Part shown: positions 1 through 8,834 of the stretch, piece by piece | Numbering within the stretch: the stretch's first letter is position 1 | Layout of the letters: every line of letters begins with the position of its first letter | NCBI GenBank assembly: GCA_018828505.1 | Contig: JAHJVF010000477.1 | Span: 1-34,444, forward strand | Reading direction: 5' to 3' | DNA length: 34,444 nt | Source: Bacteroidota bacterium | Lineage (GTDB): Bacteria > Bacteroidota > Ignavibacteria > Ch128b | Translations under genes and position numbers: made by a program | Notes under the pieces: generated by a model | Seen by the model: the letters and a program-made list of their open reading frames with translations, nothing else | Databases searched by the model: none | Told to the model about the DNA's origin: nothing

Positions 1-172
1 CACTTTTAACTTGATTTTCACTTGTTTCTAAATTGTTTTTTGATTGTTGTAAAAAAACATTTTTTTGAAGGGCTATTTTTACTGCTTCCTCCATATTCAA
101 ACTTAATGGTTGCTGAGCAAAACCAATCGCCAGCATAATTGTGAAGAACGTTGTAAGAATTGTTCGAGTCAT
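1..172 (-). CDS. TolC-family outer membrane efflux protein, N-terminal fragment
   Basis: Partial gene running off the left edge; only about 57 codons are visible. The start ATG (170-172) is preceded by GGAG (179-182) with 6 bases of spacing, so the start is well supported. The product begins MTRTILTTFFTIMLAIGFAQ, a Sec signal peptide. The next stretch (LSLNMEEAVKIALQKN, then VFLQQSKNNLETSENQVKS) matches the usual start of outer-membrane efflux (OEP/TolC) proteins: a short strand, then 'EAVxxALxxN', then a long helix. Members of this family form trimeric outer-membrane exit ducts for RND or ABC exporters. Partner genes would lie to the left of the window. It follows the nucleotidyltransferase gene in the same direction after 38 bases. 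Family call from the N-terminus only. Confidence 0.75.
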   Translation of the reverse strand, partial: MTRTILTTFFTIMLAIGFAQQPLSLNMEEAVKIALQKNVFLQQSKNNLETSENQVKS

Positions 173-210
173 TCTATACTCCAAGAATAATTTATTGTTT
201 ATAACGAATC

Positions 211-1671
211 TTATTTATTAATGTTGCGAAAATTAGCAACTAACTTTGACAATCTTTCTGAATTTTGGTTTAAATATTCCTTTGCAGCTTCATAAGTATT
301 TTCGATTTCACCTTCTAAAATTGCTTCTTCAATTTCATTCTTGATAATACCGACACCTTTGCAGGGAGGAAGAGCAAACATTTCCATGATCTCTTCGCCT
401 CGTACCGGTGATTGAAATGCTCTTAGTTTATCCCGTTCATTCACGTTATGAATTTTTTGGACTACGATCTCATAGTTTGCTGAATATTCTTTTATCTTTT
501 CTGGATTCTTTGACGTGATATCGGCTTTGCATAAAACAATTAAATCTTCAAGATCATCTCCTGCACCTACAATAAGTCGACGTATAGCTGAATCCGTTAC
601 TTCTTCATCGACGAGTGCAATAGGTCTAAGATGAAGCCGTACAAGTTTTTCGACGTAATCAACTTCGTGCAATGGAAATTTATATTTCTTAAAAAGTCTT
701 TTAACCATTCGAGCACCAATTTCTTCATGACCGTGAAAAGACCAGCCGGTTTCTTCCTCATATTTTTTTGTCACCGGTTTTGCGATGTCATGAAAGAGTG
801 CCGTCATTCTAAGCCAAACATCATTAGATGAAAGAGCAACATTGTCCACTACTTGAAGCGTATGCCAGAAAACATCTTTGTGATGAAATTCTTTTTTCTG
901 ATCAACCCCAGCCATCGCGGCAATTTCAGGGTAAAGGGTTTCCATTACTCCGGTTTGATACATCAATGCTAAGCCGATAGAAGGTTTATCTGATTGAATG
1001 ATCTTGAAAAACTCTTCGACAATTCTTTCGGAGGAAACGATCTTTAATCTATCTCTCATCAAAAATGCAGCTTCGAGTAAAAAATTATCGACTGAAAAAT
1101 TTAATTGTGAAGCAAATCTAAAAGCACGCATTATTCGAAGCGGATCATCTGAAAACGTAACTTTCGGATCTAACGGAGTTCGGATTAATCTATTCTCGAT
1201 GTCCAAAAGTCCGTTATAAGTATCAATTATTTCTCCATATTTTTTTTCATTGATGGAAAAAGCAAGAGTGTTGATAGTAAAATCCCTTCTTTTAATATCT
1301 TCCTCGAATGACCCATTTTCAACAATGGGCTTCCGGGAATTGGGAGTGTACGATTCTTTTCTTGCTCCAACGAATTCAAGTTTGAAATTATTATAATTGA
1401 TAAGAGCAGTTCCAAAATTTCGGTAGAGAGTTATATCACGTGTTTGAAGATGAGAGCTTAATAATTCAGCAAATCGTACGCCATCTCCAACAACAAGAAA
1501 ATCGATTTCTTTTCCAAAGGATCCTTCGGATTTTTCGCGATTCAAAATTCTATCGCGAATATACCCGCCAACTACATAAGATTCAGTTTGTTGAATATCT
1601 GCAAATTTGCCAATTTTATTTATTAGAGCATCAATACTACTATCTGAAGATTTCCATTCAGTGATATTCAT
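211..1671 (-). CDS. cca: CCA tRNA nucleotidyltransferase / poly(A) polymerase family with HD domain
   Basis: Product of 486 aa. The N-terminal nucleotidyltransferase head has VVGGYIRD (residues 33-40), a carboxylate pair E55-I-D57, and RRDFTINTLAF (128-138), the basic nucleotide-selection motif of class II CCA-adding enzymes and poly(A) polymerases. DPLRIMRAFRFA follows. An HD domain sits at about 255-400 with LFHDIAKP (H294, D295). The expected role is adding or repairing the 3' CCA of tRNAs in the cytoplasm; A-adding or CC-adding sub-specialisation cannot be excluded. The usual DxD metal-binding pair appears here as ExD. The start ATG at 1669-1671 is the first good one and lies directly before the conserved head. 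Followed on the same strand by a TolC-like gene. Confidence 0.88.
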   Translation of the reverse strand: MNITEWKSSDSSIDALINKIGKFADIQQTESYVVGGYIRDRILNREKSEGSFGKEIDFLVVGDGVRFAELLSSHLQTRDITLYRNFGTALINYNNFKLEFVGARKESYTPNSRKPIVENGSFEEDIKRRDFTINTLAFSINEKKYGEIIDTYNGLLDIENRLIRTPLDPKVTFSDDPLRIMRAFRFASQLNFSVDNFLLEAAFLMRDRLKIVSSERIVEEFFKIIQSDKPSIGLALMYQTGVMETLYPEIAAMAGVDQKKEFHHKDVFWHTLQVVDNVALSSNDVWLRMTALFHDIAKPVTKKYEEETGWSFHGHEEIGARMVKRLFKKYKFPLHEVDYVEKLVRLHLRPIALVDEEVTDSAIRRLIVGAGDDLEDLIVLCKADITSKNPEKIKEYSANYEIVVQKIHNVNERDKLRAFQSPVRGEEIMEMFALPPCKGVGIIKNEIEEAILEGEIENTYEAAKEYLNQNSERLSKLVANFRNINK

Positions 1672-1729
1672 TTGTACAAATTAAGAATTATTCTTGAGAA
1701 GTTTAAGGGATTGGATAGGCACGTTGAGG

Positions 1730-3919
1730 TTAAATATTTGATAAAATATATTTCATTAACATCAATTTGCTTTTTTCAATTTCTGATAGAGATGCTTGCT
1801 GTAGTACTTCGACTAGTGTTCTTGCTTGTAAAAAATCGCCGGAATCAAGTAAGCTGAAAAATTGTTTTTCAAACACCCAAAAATTTCCGGAATAAGTTGA
1901 AAAGAATTTCTTCCGCTCATTTGAAGTAAGATGTTTGTATAATTGTGTCATCACCACAGCATCATCACTATAATACTTAAGCAATTCTTTCGCGAATTCA
2001 ACCTGGTCGGGGTGAAATAAATACTTTTGGACGAATTCTTTCGATTCAATAATTTTCAGTCTGAATTGAATGGCGTTATTATACTCCTGGTTCAAATTCA
2101 ATCTTAAAGAATAATCGAGAAGCATTTTTGCTTTGTCATCTCTTCCTGTCAATCCATAAGCAAAAGCAGTGAGTAAATATGAAGAAACATAATTTGGGCT
2201 TAGAGAATCCTTAAATAAATCCTTTTCAAAATAATCTATACACTCTTTATACTTCTTTTGAAATAAATTTGAATAAAGAATCCCATAAGCAATAGATGGT
2301 GTCTTCACTGTACCCCAAAGCTCCCTGAATAAAAGATTCGCCTCCAAATATTTTTTTTCGGTCAATAATTTATACGCTTGATTTGTTTTCTTCGCAATTG
2401 TTCTTAAACACTCTTTTTCGAAAAGAGATTGACGTTTAAAGTAATATTCAGTTGAGAGACTATCTTCTGCTTTTGTATTTAATGATTTAATGAAGATCAG
2501 ATACCTCTCAGATAAATCACTTAGATTAATACCATAAGTATTTGCAAAATCACCAGTCGCATACAATTTCCCGAATTTTTCAATTCCGTACTCATCAATC
2601 AGAAAACGAGCAAATGAACCACTGATAATATAACTCACTGCAGATGGTTTGAAAGCGAAGTTAAATCCTCTGAAAAAATGAGCTGGATTTAACTCGCCGA
2701 TGAATCTAAAAATATTCGAAGCATAGAAATGCGGCTCCTTATCATTCCAATCCCATTCGCCGGCCATCGCTGCTCCTTCAACTAATCCGAGATTAAAATT
2801 TTGAGCAACATGAAAAAGATTCTCAGAGTATTCACCACTAAAGATGTGAGCTAATTCGTGTTTAATAACTTTTTTAAAATTATCTCGGGTAAGAAAAATT
2901 TGATAAAGCCACGGTTTTGTAAAATCTGCGTACGCAGTACCCAAAAGTTTCTTTTTCGATTTATCTGACTCAAAAAGAAATATTTTAATTATTTTTTTTG
3001 GTTGAGTTTGAAAGAAACGGGTTAATTGTTCGAAGTGGAAATCAGTTTCAAGCTTAATTATCTTTTTTTGATTTTCTGAGAGGGAATCACTTTCGAAATG
3101 AAATTCGAATCTTTCATCAATTTTTCTGCTGTTAAAATTTTTCTCTAAACGACTAAGTGATGTACTAAAACCTAGATCATCAGAGAAGAATAACATTAGG
3201 CAAAGAATTAACGAAGTAATTATTAGCAAACCTCTGTTGAGCAGAAGGTTGAATCCCTTGAAACTATTCGATTTTGAATATCGATGACAAGTTAAAATTA
3301 TTAGCATGGAAATAAGAAGGATCACTACACGATAAAGCAAGATCGTTGAGGTCAAGGTTATATCTTCATCGTAAACAAATCCTGGAAAGAAACCATAGAT
3401 CGGATTGAACAAAAACAGTTGTGGATGAAAATAATATACCACTACACTCCAAATAAATATCGTCAGAAAGAATAGGACAAAAATTATTGGTGAATATTTT
3501 TTATTAAGGAAAAAACTTAAAAACCCGATTGAAGTTCCGAATACTACAGCCACACCTGTGAATACAAAATAGAATTCAATTCCTTCGAGAAGTGAACAAT
3601 TTTTTACCAAGAATGAATTAAGATAACCCAAAATCAAAGGAATGAAAGTAAAGAGACTCAGAATCGCTGCAATTTTTTTATACTCAAAATTCCATTTCAA
3701 AAAAAACGCAGTACATAATCCGCAAAAAAAAGTTAAAAGAAGCGCACTAAAAATTGAATACTCAAATCCCAAAATATTCAACAGTGGTAACTGTAATGTG
3801 ATGATGGATGCGAGAGCAATTAAAGCAGGAACAATTATGAGAAAGACTTTTTTTACTTGAAGAAGTTTATTCACAAATGATATTGCATTTTGTCTTTCAA
3901 AAATTAACCAAGCTGCCAA
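1730..3919 (-). CDS. Polytopic membrane protein with HExxH peptidase-like domain and helical-repeat tail
   Basis: Product of up to 729 aa; not recognised as a named protein. Residues about 24-245 contain about seven or eight hydrophobic segments. An extramembrane domain follows, with HELAH at 354-358 and a candidate third zinc ligand E381 in LGLVEGAAMAGEW, 23 residues downstream. That spacing and the trailing 'EGxA' match the MA-clan (gluzincin) pattern seen in Peptidase_MA-like domains. The C-terminal part (about 495-729) is soluble and helical, resembling degenerate TPRs. The outermost start is TTG at 3919 with no evident Shine-Dalgarno; GTG at 3874 (giving MNKLLQVKK) is an equally plausible start. 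Divergent from the hisA-like gene. The protease assignment is inferred from motif geometry; no substrate can be proposed. Confidence 0.75.
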   Translation of the reverse strand: MAAWLIFERQNAISFVNKLLQVKKVFLIIVPALIALASIITLQLPLLNILGFEYSIFSALLLTFFCGLCTAFFLKWNFEYKKIAAILSLFTFIPLILGYLNSFLVKNCSLLEGIEFYFVFTGVAVVFGTSIGFLSFFLNKKYSPIIFVLFFLTIFIWSVVVYYFHPQLFLFNPIYGFFPGFVYDEDITLTSTILLYRVVILLISMLIILTCHRYSKSNSFKGFNLLLNRGLLIITSLILCLMLFFSDDLGFSTSLSRLEKNFNSRKIDERFEFHFESDSLSENQKKIIKLETDFHFEQLTRFFQTQPKKIIKIFLFESDKSKKKLLGTAYADFTKPWLYQIFLTRDNFKKVIKHELAHIFSGEYSENLFHVAQNFNLGLVEGAAMAGEWDWNDKEPHFYASNIFRFIGELNPAHFFRGFNFAFKPSAVSYIISGSFARFLIDEYGIEKFGKLYATGDFANTYGINLSDLSERYLIFIKSLNTKAEDSLSTEYYFKRQSLFEKECLRTIAKKTNQAYKLLTEKKYLEANLLFRELWGTVKTPSIAYGILYSNLFQKKYKECIDYFEKDLFKDSLSPNYVSSYLLTAFAYGLTGRDDKAKMLLDYSLRLNLNQEYNNAIQFRLKIIESKEFVQKYLFHPDQVEFAKELLKYYSDDAVVMTQLYKHLTSNERKKFFSTYSGNFWVFEKQFFSLLDSGDFLQARTLVEVLQQASLSEIEKSKLMLMKYILSNI

Positions 3920-3940
3920 GTAAAAGCAATCGGATTGTTT

Positions 3941-3946
3941 TATAAT
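3941..3946 (+). promoter_or_regulatory. Possible -10 element upstream of the hisA-like gene
   Basis: A perfect TATAAT lies 45 bases before the ATG of the hisA-like gene, in the 72-base divergent intergenic region. I see no convincing -35 hexamer at the expected distance, and such hexamers are common by chance in AT-rich DNA. A weak candidate only. Confidence 0.3.
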
Positions 3947-3991
3947 TTAGTCCTTTTTTAATATATTGAATAAGAATCAACTTGAAGAATA

Positions 3992-4762
3992 ATGGCGACC
4001 ACTGCAAGACAATCAACATTGTTAGTCATCCCGTCAATTGACATTAAGGATGGAAAATGCGTCCGGGTAGTGCAGGGCATTCCAAAATTAGCCGAAGCAA
4101 ACTATCCGAACGATCCTGTTGAAATGGCAATAATTTGGCGGGCAGAAAACGCGAAATGCCTGCATGTTGTTGATTTCGATGGAGCTTGGCATAGTTCAAC
4201 TAAAAATCTGAGAATCATTGAAGAAATGATTAAGGCGGTTGTCATTCCAATTCAATTCGGCGGTGGATTACGGAGTTATGAAAGAATTAGAAATGCTTTT
4301 GAGATGGGATTGTACCGTGTTGTTTTGGGAAGTGTTGCTGTTACTGATCCTGATTTACTTCAGAAATGTATTGAAGATTTCGGGTCTGAAAAAATTTTAG
4401 TCTCGCTCGATGTGCTAAACCGTAAAGTCTTGATCGGTGGGAGAAAAGAGCAATCAGCTTTATCGCCGGTTAGTCTTGCACTCAATTTGAAGTTAATGGG
4501 AATAACCCGTTTAGTCGTTACAGATGTTGAAAGAAATGGATTAATGCTCGGTCCAAATATTGAGCTATTATCATTAATTGCAAAAAAATCCAAACTGAAA
4601 GTTACTGCTTCCGGTGGTGTTTCAGGTTATGAGGATTTAATAAAGTTACAGAAGTTGAAAGAAGATGGAGTGGACTCGGTTATCATCGGCAGAGCACTAT
4701 ATGAAAATAAATTTGCTTGTCAGCGTCTTTGGCGGGTTGCAGAAATTGGCACAATAATTTAA
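3992..4762 (+). CDS. hisA: HisA-like (beta/alpha)8 barrel protein (ProFAR isomerase family)
   Basis: Product of 256 aa, a normal HisA length with about eight extra N-terminal residues. Family landmarks are IPSIDIKDGKCVRVVQG (13-29, presumed catalytic base D17), HVVDFDGAW (58-66), FGGGLRS (89-95), VSLD (137-140), VTDVERNGLMLGPN (176-189) and ASGGVSGYEDL, with IIGRALYENKF near the C-terminus. HisA isomerises ProFAR to PRFAR in histidine biosynthesis. No other his gene is in the window; the gene leads a small plus-strand cluster with a cyclic-nucleotide-binding protein and a universal stress protein. In HisA/PriA the 'RDG' Asp five residues after the conserved Thr is the presumed general acid; here it is N182. 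The gene may therefore encode a diverged paralogue rather than the standard isomerase. Confidence 0.8.
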   Translation: MATTARQSTLLVIPSIDIKDGKCVRVVQGIPKLAEANYPNDPVEMAIIWRAENAKCLHVVDFDGAWHSSTKNLRIIEEMIKAVVIPIQFGGGLRSYERIRNAFEMGLYRVVLGSVAVTDPDLLQKCIEDFGSEKILVSLDVLNRKVLIGGRKEQSALSPVSLALNLKLMGITRLVVTDVERNGLMLGPNIELLSLIAKKSKLKVTASGGVSGYEDLIKLQKLKEDGVDSVIIGRALYENKFACQRLWRVAEIGTII

Positions 4763-4773
4763 TTTGTATTTAT

Positions 4774-5328
4774 ATGGCAATAGAAAAAAATATCACGATG
4801 GTTAAAAGCAGTCTTTGGCACAACATTTTTAAAACATCCGGAAATCAGCAAAAAATATTTCAATTGCTGAAAAGTTTCCCGGGATTTGCAAATCTTAAAA
4901 AGCGGGAAATCAAAGAGATTCAGAAAGTTGCTCAAGTTAGAGATTTTTTGAAAAACGAAACCATTTTTTTTCAGGGTGATCCTGGATTTTCAATGTTCAT
5001 AATCGATAGCGGCAAAGTCGACATAACTTATGAATTTAAGAATGGTGACAAGCAAGACTTAGCTACTTTGTATCCTGGTGATTTTTTTGGAGAAATGAAC
5101 GTGATTCTTGAAGGTAAAAGAACGGCAACTGCAACGGCAATCGAAAATTCTAAGGTGCTGATAATCTTTAGGCCTGATCTTCATGAAATTATTGAAAAAG
5201 ATCATTCAGTAGGTGTTCGAATATTAAATGGCTTCTCGAAGATATTTGTCTTGAAGCTTCGAAACTTAAACAGTGACTATTTAAATATCCTCGAATTATT
5301 AAGTGAAGATAAACAAACTCAAAAATGA
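4774..5328 (+). CDS. Single-domain cyclic-nucleotide-binding protein
   Basis: A 184 aa product if translation starts at ATG 4774, which begins 12 bases after the upstream stop. ATG 4798 is an alternative, and neither has a clear Shine-Dalgarno. After a helical N-terminus (KSFPGFANLKKREIKEI), residues about 50-140 form a CNBD beta-roll: FFQGDPGFSMFIIDSGKVDI, then the phosphate-binding cassette FGEMN...GKRTATATA with E107 and R116-T117 in the ligand-contacting positions of CAP-like domains. The tail is too short for a helix-turn-helix, so it is not a CRP-type transcription factor as such. It may sense cAMP, c-di-GMP or no ligand, possibly acting through a partner. It lies in line between the hisA-like and uspA-like genes. 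Confidence 0.82.
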   Translation: MAIEKNITMVKSSLWHNIFKTSGNQQKIFQLLKSFPGFANLKKREIKEIQKVAQVRDFLKNETIFFQGDPGFSMFIIDSGKVDITYEFKNGDKQDLATLYPGDFFGEMNVILEGKRTATATAIENSKVLIIFRPDLHEIIEKDHSVGVRILNGFSKIFVLKLRNLNSDYLNILELLSEDKQTQK

Positions 5329-5336
5329 GGTAAGTG

Positions 5337-5804
5337 ATGGAACCAAAAGTTGATAAAATCTTAGTCCCGATCGATTTTTCTGAAAACTCAAAAAACGCAA
5401 TTAAGTATGCTGTTGCATACGCGGAAAAATTTAAAGCTGAAATCGTTTTTGTTTATGTCATTGAACCTGTAATCTATCCAAGCGATTTCGGACTTGGTCA
5501 AGTTCCCATAAACAGGATGGATATGGAGATCCATTCGAAAGCTGAAGATGAGTTAAAAAAAATAATTGAGACACATTTACCAAAAGGAATTAAAGGTACC
5601 CATTGCGTTCGAACCGGGAAACCATTTCTTGAAATAATCAATTGTGCGAAGGAGAATAAAAGCGATCTGATAATCCTGTCAACACACGGTCATAGTGGAA
5701 TTGAGCATATTCTTTTCGGAAGCACAGCAGAGAAAGTTGTGAGAAAGTCTCCCATACCGGTTCTCACTATTCGGGATACAAATACTAAATTTATTTTGCC
5801 CTAA
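5337..5804 (+). CDS. Universal stress protein, UspA family
   Basis: Product of 155 aa, typical of a single-domain Usp. It opens VDKILVPIDFSENSKNAIKYA, the Usp strand 1 and helix 1 signature. It ends with the nucleotide-binding loop LSTHGHSGIEHILFGSTAEKVV, then SPIPVLTI. The ATP-binding consensus G-2x-G-9x-G-S/T is kept except that the first Gly is Ser (S-T-H-G). ATP binding is therefore likely but not certain. The start is ATG 5337 because GAGG (5327-5330) lies 6 bases upstream; an in-frame GTG one codon earlier is too close to that site. The 3' end overlaps the end of the convergent polyprenyl synthase gene by four bases. Probably co-transcribed with the CNBD gene just upstream. Confidence 0.9.
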   Translation: MEPKVDKILVPIDFSENSKNAIKYAVAYAEKFKAEIVFVYVIEPVIYPSDFGLGQVPINRMDMEIHSKAEDELKKIIETHLPKGIKGTHCVRTGKPFLEIINCAKENKSDLIILSTHGHSGIEHILFGSTAEKVVRKSPIPVLTIRDTNTKFILP

Positions 5805-6781
5805 TTTTTTCTCTCGATAATAAACGTAACCAGATCGATAAGCGCCCTTTTGCTTTCAGAATCCGAATAAGATTCAAGATTTTTTAAAGCAAGCGAAGCA
5901 TACTCCTTTGCTTTGGAGATGGAGTATTCTAATCCATTGTAAGATTTAATGAAGCTGAATATCTCTTTAAATTCAGAAGATTTAAGTTCATTTTTTAATA
6001 ATCTTTTAATATGTCTGACCTCTGAAGGTGAAGCTTTCTGAAAAGCATAAATAAGCGGTAGGGTTAACTTCTTTTCTTTAAGATCGGCACCAATAGGTTT
6101 ACCGATAATGCTTGATGTTCCATCGAAATCAAGTATGTCATCCTTTATCTGAAAAGCGATCCCAAGATTCTCCCCGAAATTTCTGAAATCTTCAATGACT
6201 TTTTGATCTTGCGTTACACTTAGTGCTCCGACTTGTGTGCAGGTTGAAAGCAACGATGCGGTTTTATCTGAAATTATTTTAAAATACGTTTCTTCGTCGT
6301 TATTAAGCTTACGGGTTTTTTGTATCTGGAGGAGTTCCCCTTCGCTCATACGCTTCACAGTATTCGTAATTACTTTTAAAAAATCGAAATCGTTGTTGTC
6401 AACAGATAAAAGTAAGCCTCTTGATAAAAGATAATCACCCATTAAAACAGCTATTTTATTTTTCCAGACTGAATTGATGGATAGTAAGCCTCTTCTAGTT
6501 TCAGCACTATCTACAACATCATCATGAATTAACGTAGCAGTGTGAAGCAATTCCACTAAAATTGCAGCCCTATAAGTGCTTTCATTAATTTCACCTACGG
6601 TTTTTGCCGAAAGTAAAACTAATGTTGGTCGAATTTTTTTTCCCTTCTGCCGGAGAATATATTTCGCTACAAGATCAACAAGCCCAACTCGTGATTTCAT
6701 CGACAAACTGAACTGTTTTTGAAATATTTTCAGTTCCTCTTTTATCGGTTCAGTAAAATTCTTGATCTTCTTATCAATCAC
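5801..6781 (-). CDS. Trans-isoprenyl diphosphate (polyprenyl) synthase
   Basis: Product of 326 aa. Both Asp-rich motifs of trans-prenyltransferases are present: LIHDDVVD (D87, D88, D91) and FQIKDDILDFDG (D214, D215, D218), with GKKIRPTLVLL at 47-57 for IPP binding. Residues four and five positions before the first motif are small (T83, A82), consistent with a long-chain product such as the octaprenyl or heptaprenyl side chain of a quinone. Exact chain length cannot be read from sequence. The substrates are IPP and an allylic diphosphate, and the enzyme is cytoplasmic. Last gene of the rpiB-glyA-tatC operon; its start overlaps the tatC end by eight bases. Confidence 0.9.
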   Translation of the reverse strand: MIDKKIKNFTEPIKEELKIFQKQFSLSMKSRVGLVDLVAKYILRQKGKKIRPTLVLLSAKTVGEINESTYRAAILVELLHTATLIHDDVVDSAETRRGLLSINSVWKNKIAVLMGDYLLSRGLLLSVDNNDFDFLKVITNTVKRMSEGELLQIQKTRKLNNDEETYFKIISDKTASLLSTCTQVGALSVTQDQKVIEDFRNFGENLGIAFQIKDDILDFDGTSSIIGKPIGADLKEKKLTLPLIYAFQKASPSEVRHIKRLLKNELKSSEFKEIFSFIKSYNGLEYSISKAKEYASLALKNLESYSDSESKRALIDLVTFIIERKN

Positions 6782-7523
6782 TGGATTTTCTTTGCGATAA
6801 TTTTGATATATAAATACTTAATTCATATAAAAATAACAATGGTACAGCTAAAATAAGTTGACTTACCGGATCGGTGGTAGGTGTAAGCAATGCAGCTAAA
6901 ATGAAAATGACCACAATGGAATGCCTTCTATAACGTCTCATAAACTTTGGAGTTAATATGCCAAGTTTAGTTAAAAAAAACGAAAGCATTGGAAGTTCAA
7001 AAACAATTCCAGCTAATAGCATTACACTTACAATTATTGAAAAATATTCTTCAATTGAAAAAAAGTTTGTAATATTTGCTGAACCGAATGCCCCTGCAAA
7101 ATTTAGAGCATATGGGAGCATCAGAAAATAGGCAAAAGCGACACCGCTCAAAAAACATAAGCTTGTAAATATCACTATGAGGGAAACATATTTCTTCTCA
7201 CCCCTCTTTAGGGCAGGTTCGATGAATTTCCAAATCTGATAAACTACATTTGGAAGACTTATTATGAAACCCCCTATCAAAGCGACTTGTATATATAAAA
7301 ATAGTTGACCAAATGGTCTTAAGTTCTGAAGTTTCAAGTTATTAATCCGTGCAGGGCGAAGTAATATTTCATCAATTATTAAATCAATGAATACCCAACA
7401 AAGAATCGCACCGAGAACAATTCCGATGAACGCTCGAACCAGAGTCCATCGCAGTTCCTCCAAATGTTCGAGAAAGGTCATTTCCCTAATGCCAGATGAC
7501 TGATCTATGTTGTTATCTTCCAT
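6774..7523 (-). CDS. tatC: Sec-independent (twin-arginine) translocase subunit TatC
   Basis: Product of 249 aa. After a short acidic N-terminus comes MTFLEHLEELRWTLVRAFIG, the conserved 'HLxELRxR' entry to transmembrane helix 1. About six hydrophobic helices follow, with FIEPALKRGEKKY in the first periplasmic/cytoplasmic loop region and LMLPYALNFA and FELPMLSFFL in later helices. TatC recognises twin-arginine signal peptides and, with TatA/B, exports folded proteins. No tatA or tatB is in the window. Six bases separate it from glyA upstream, and it overlaps the polyprenyl synthase gene downstream, so it sits inside an operon. Confidence 0.93.
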   Translation of the reverse strand: MEDNNIDQSSGIREMTFLEHLEELRWTLVRAFIGIVLGAILCWVFIDLIIDEILLRPARINNLKLQNLRPFGQLFLYIQVALIGGFIISLPNVVYQIWKFIEPALKRGEKKYVSLIVIFTSLCFLSGVAFAYFLMLPYALNFAGAFGSANITNFFSIEEYFSIIVSVMLLAGIVFELPMLSFFLTKLGILTPKFMRRYRRHSIVVIFILAALLTPTTDPVSQLILAVPLLFLYELSIYISKLSQRKSSD

Positions 7524-7529
7524 TCAGTG

Positions 7530-8834
7530 CTAATTTATGTTAGAGAGAACATCCTGATAAATTGGGAAGTGGGAGCAGAGTGCTTTAACATCACTTCGTA
7601 TTTGAGTGAGTACTGAGAGATTATTTACATTGCAAAGAGCTTTATCGATAAAACTATATACTAGCTCCATTTCTGCATTGTTCATTCCCCGTGTTGTAAC
7701 TGCAGGGGTCCCAATTCTGATTCCGCTTGTCACAAATGGACTTTGTGTATCATAAGGTACCATGTTCTTATTTACAGTAAGTCCAGCAATTCCTAACGCA
7801 TCCTCTGCTTGTTTTCCGGTTAAATTTTTGTTCCTTAAATCTAATAACATAAGATGGTTATCAGTTCCGTTTGAAACAACAGTATACCCACCATCAATGA
7901 ACTTTTGCGCTAATGTTTTTGAATTCGAAATTACTTGTCTTGAATATTCCTTGAAGTCTTCTCTTAGATTTTCACCGAATGCTACGGCCTTTGCCAGGAT
8001 TACGTGCATTAAGGGCCCACCCTGAATTCCGGGCATCACATTTGAGTCAATAATTTCCGACATCATTTTTAGGCGGCCGCTCTTCGGGGCTTTGATTCCC
8101 TCACGATTCTCGTAATCTTTTCCGATCATTATCATACCACCGCGAGGACCACGTAGTGTTTTATGCGTTGTCGTGGTGACAATATGACAGTGCTGCATCG
8201 GATCAGCAAGTATCTTTGAAGCAATCAACCCCGCTGGATGTGCTATATCCGCTATTAGGTATGCTCCAACCGAATCGGCAATTTGCCGAAAGGACTTGTA
8301 ATCCCAATCTCGTGAATATGCACTTGCTCCAATAACAATTGCTTTCGGGCGATTTAACTTTGCAAGAACTGAAACTTCATCTAAGTCTACTAAGTGATTA
8401 TCTTTCCGAACATTATAGGGAGTTACTTCAAACATCTTTCCAGAGAAATTTACGGGAGAACCGTGTGTTAAATGTCCTCCATGGGCAAGATTTAAGCCCA
8501 TTATTCTATCCCCCGGTGAAAGTATTGAAAAATAAACTGCCATGTTCGCCTGTGAACCGGAATGCGGTTGAACATTCACATAGTCACAATTGAAAAGCTG
8601 TTTTGCTCGATCTCGAGCTAAATCCTCTGCCATATCGACATATTCGCAGCCTCCATAATATCTCTTAGCGGGATATCCTTCAGCATATTTATTTGTTAAA
8701 ACTGAACCGAGTGCCCGTAGAACATTTTCACTAACATAATTCTCAGAAGCGATCAATTCCAACCCTTCTTCTTGACGAAGGATTTCTAGTTTTAAAATTT
8801 CTTTTACCTGAGGATCGCGAGATAAATTTAACAT
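7530..8834 (-). CDS. glyA: Serine hydroxymethyltransferase
   Basis: Product of 434 aa, slightly longer than many bacterial SHMTs. Landmarks are LIASENYVS (28-36), [19 protein letters not shown] (49-67), [10 protein letters not shown] (88-97) and the PLP-lysine motif [14 protein letters not shown] (K225). The enzyme interconverts serine plus THF with glycine plus 5,10-methylene-THF and needs PLP. It overlaps the rpiB end by seven bases and is followed by tatC. With ftcD and fchA elsewhere in the window it belongs to the folate one-carbon pool. The upstream boundary lies inside rpiB, so I see no room for a dedicated riboswitch leader. Confidence 0.97.
   Translation of the reverse strand: MLNLSRDPQVKEILKLEILRQEEGLELIASENYVSENVLRALGSVLTNKYAEGYPAKRYYGGCEYVDMAEDLARDRAKQLFNCDYVNVQPHSGSQANMAVYFSILSPGDRIMGLNLAHGGHLTHGSPVNFSGKMFEVTPYNVRKDNHLVDLDEVSVLAKLNRPKAIVIGASAYSRDWDYKSFRQIADSVGAYLIADIAHPAGLIASKILADPMQHCHIVTTTTHKTLRGPRGGMIMIGKDYENREGIKAPKSGRLKMMSEIIDSNVMPGIQGGPLMHVILAKAVAFGENLREDFKEYSRQVISNSKTLAQKFIDGGYTVVSNGTDNHLMLLDLRNKNLTGKQAEDALGIAGLTVNKNMVPYDTQSPFVTSGIRIGTPAVTTRGMNNAEMELVYSFIDKALCNVNNLSVLTQIRSDVKALCSHFPIYQDVLSNIN

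Noticed and set aside
4717-4773. TTG 4717 as start of the cyclic-nucleotide-binding protein
   Set aside because: It would overlap the hisA-like gene by 46 bases and add residues unlike the family; ATG 4774 lies just after the upstream stop.
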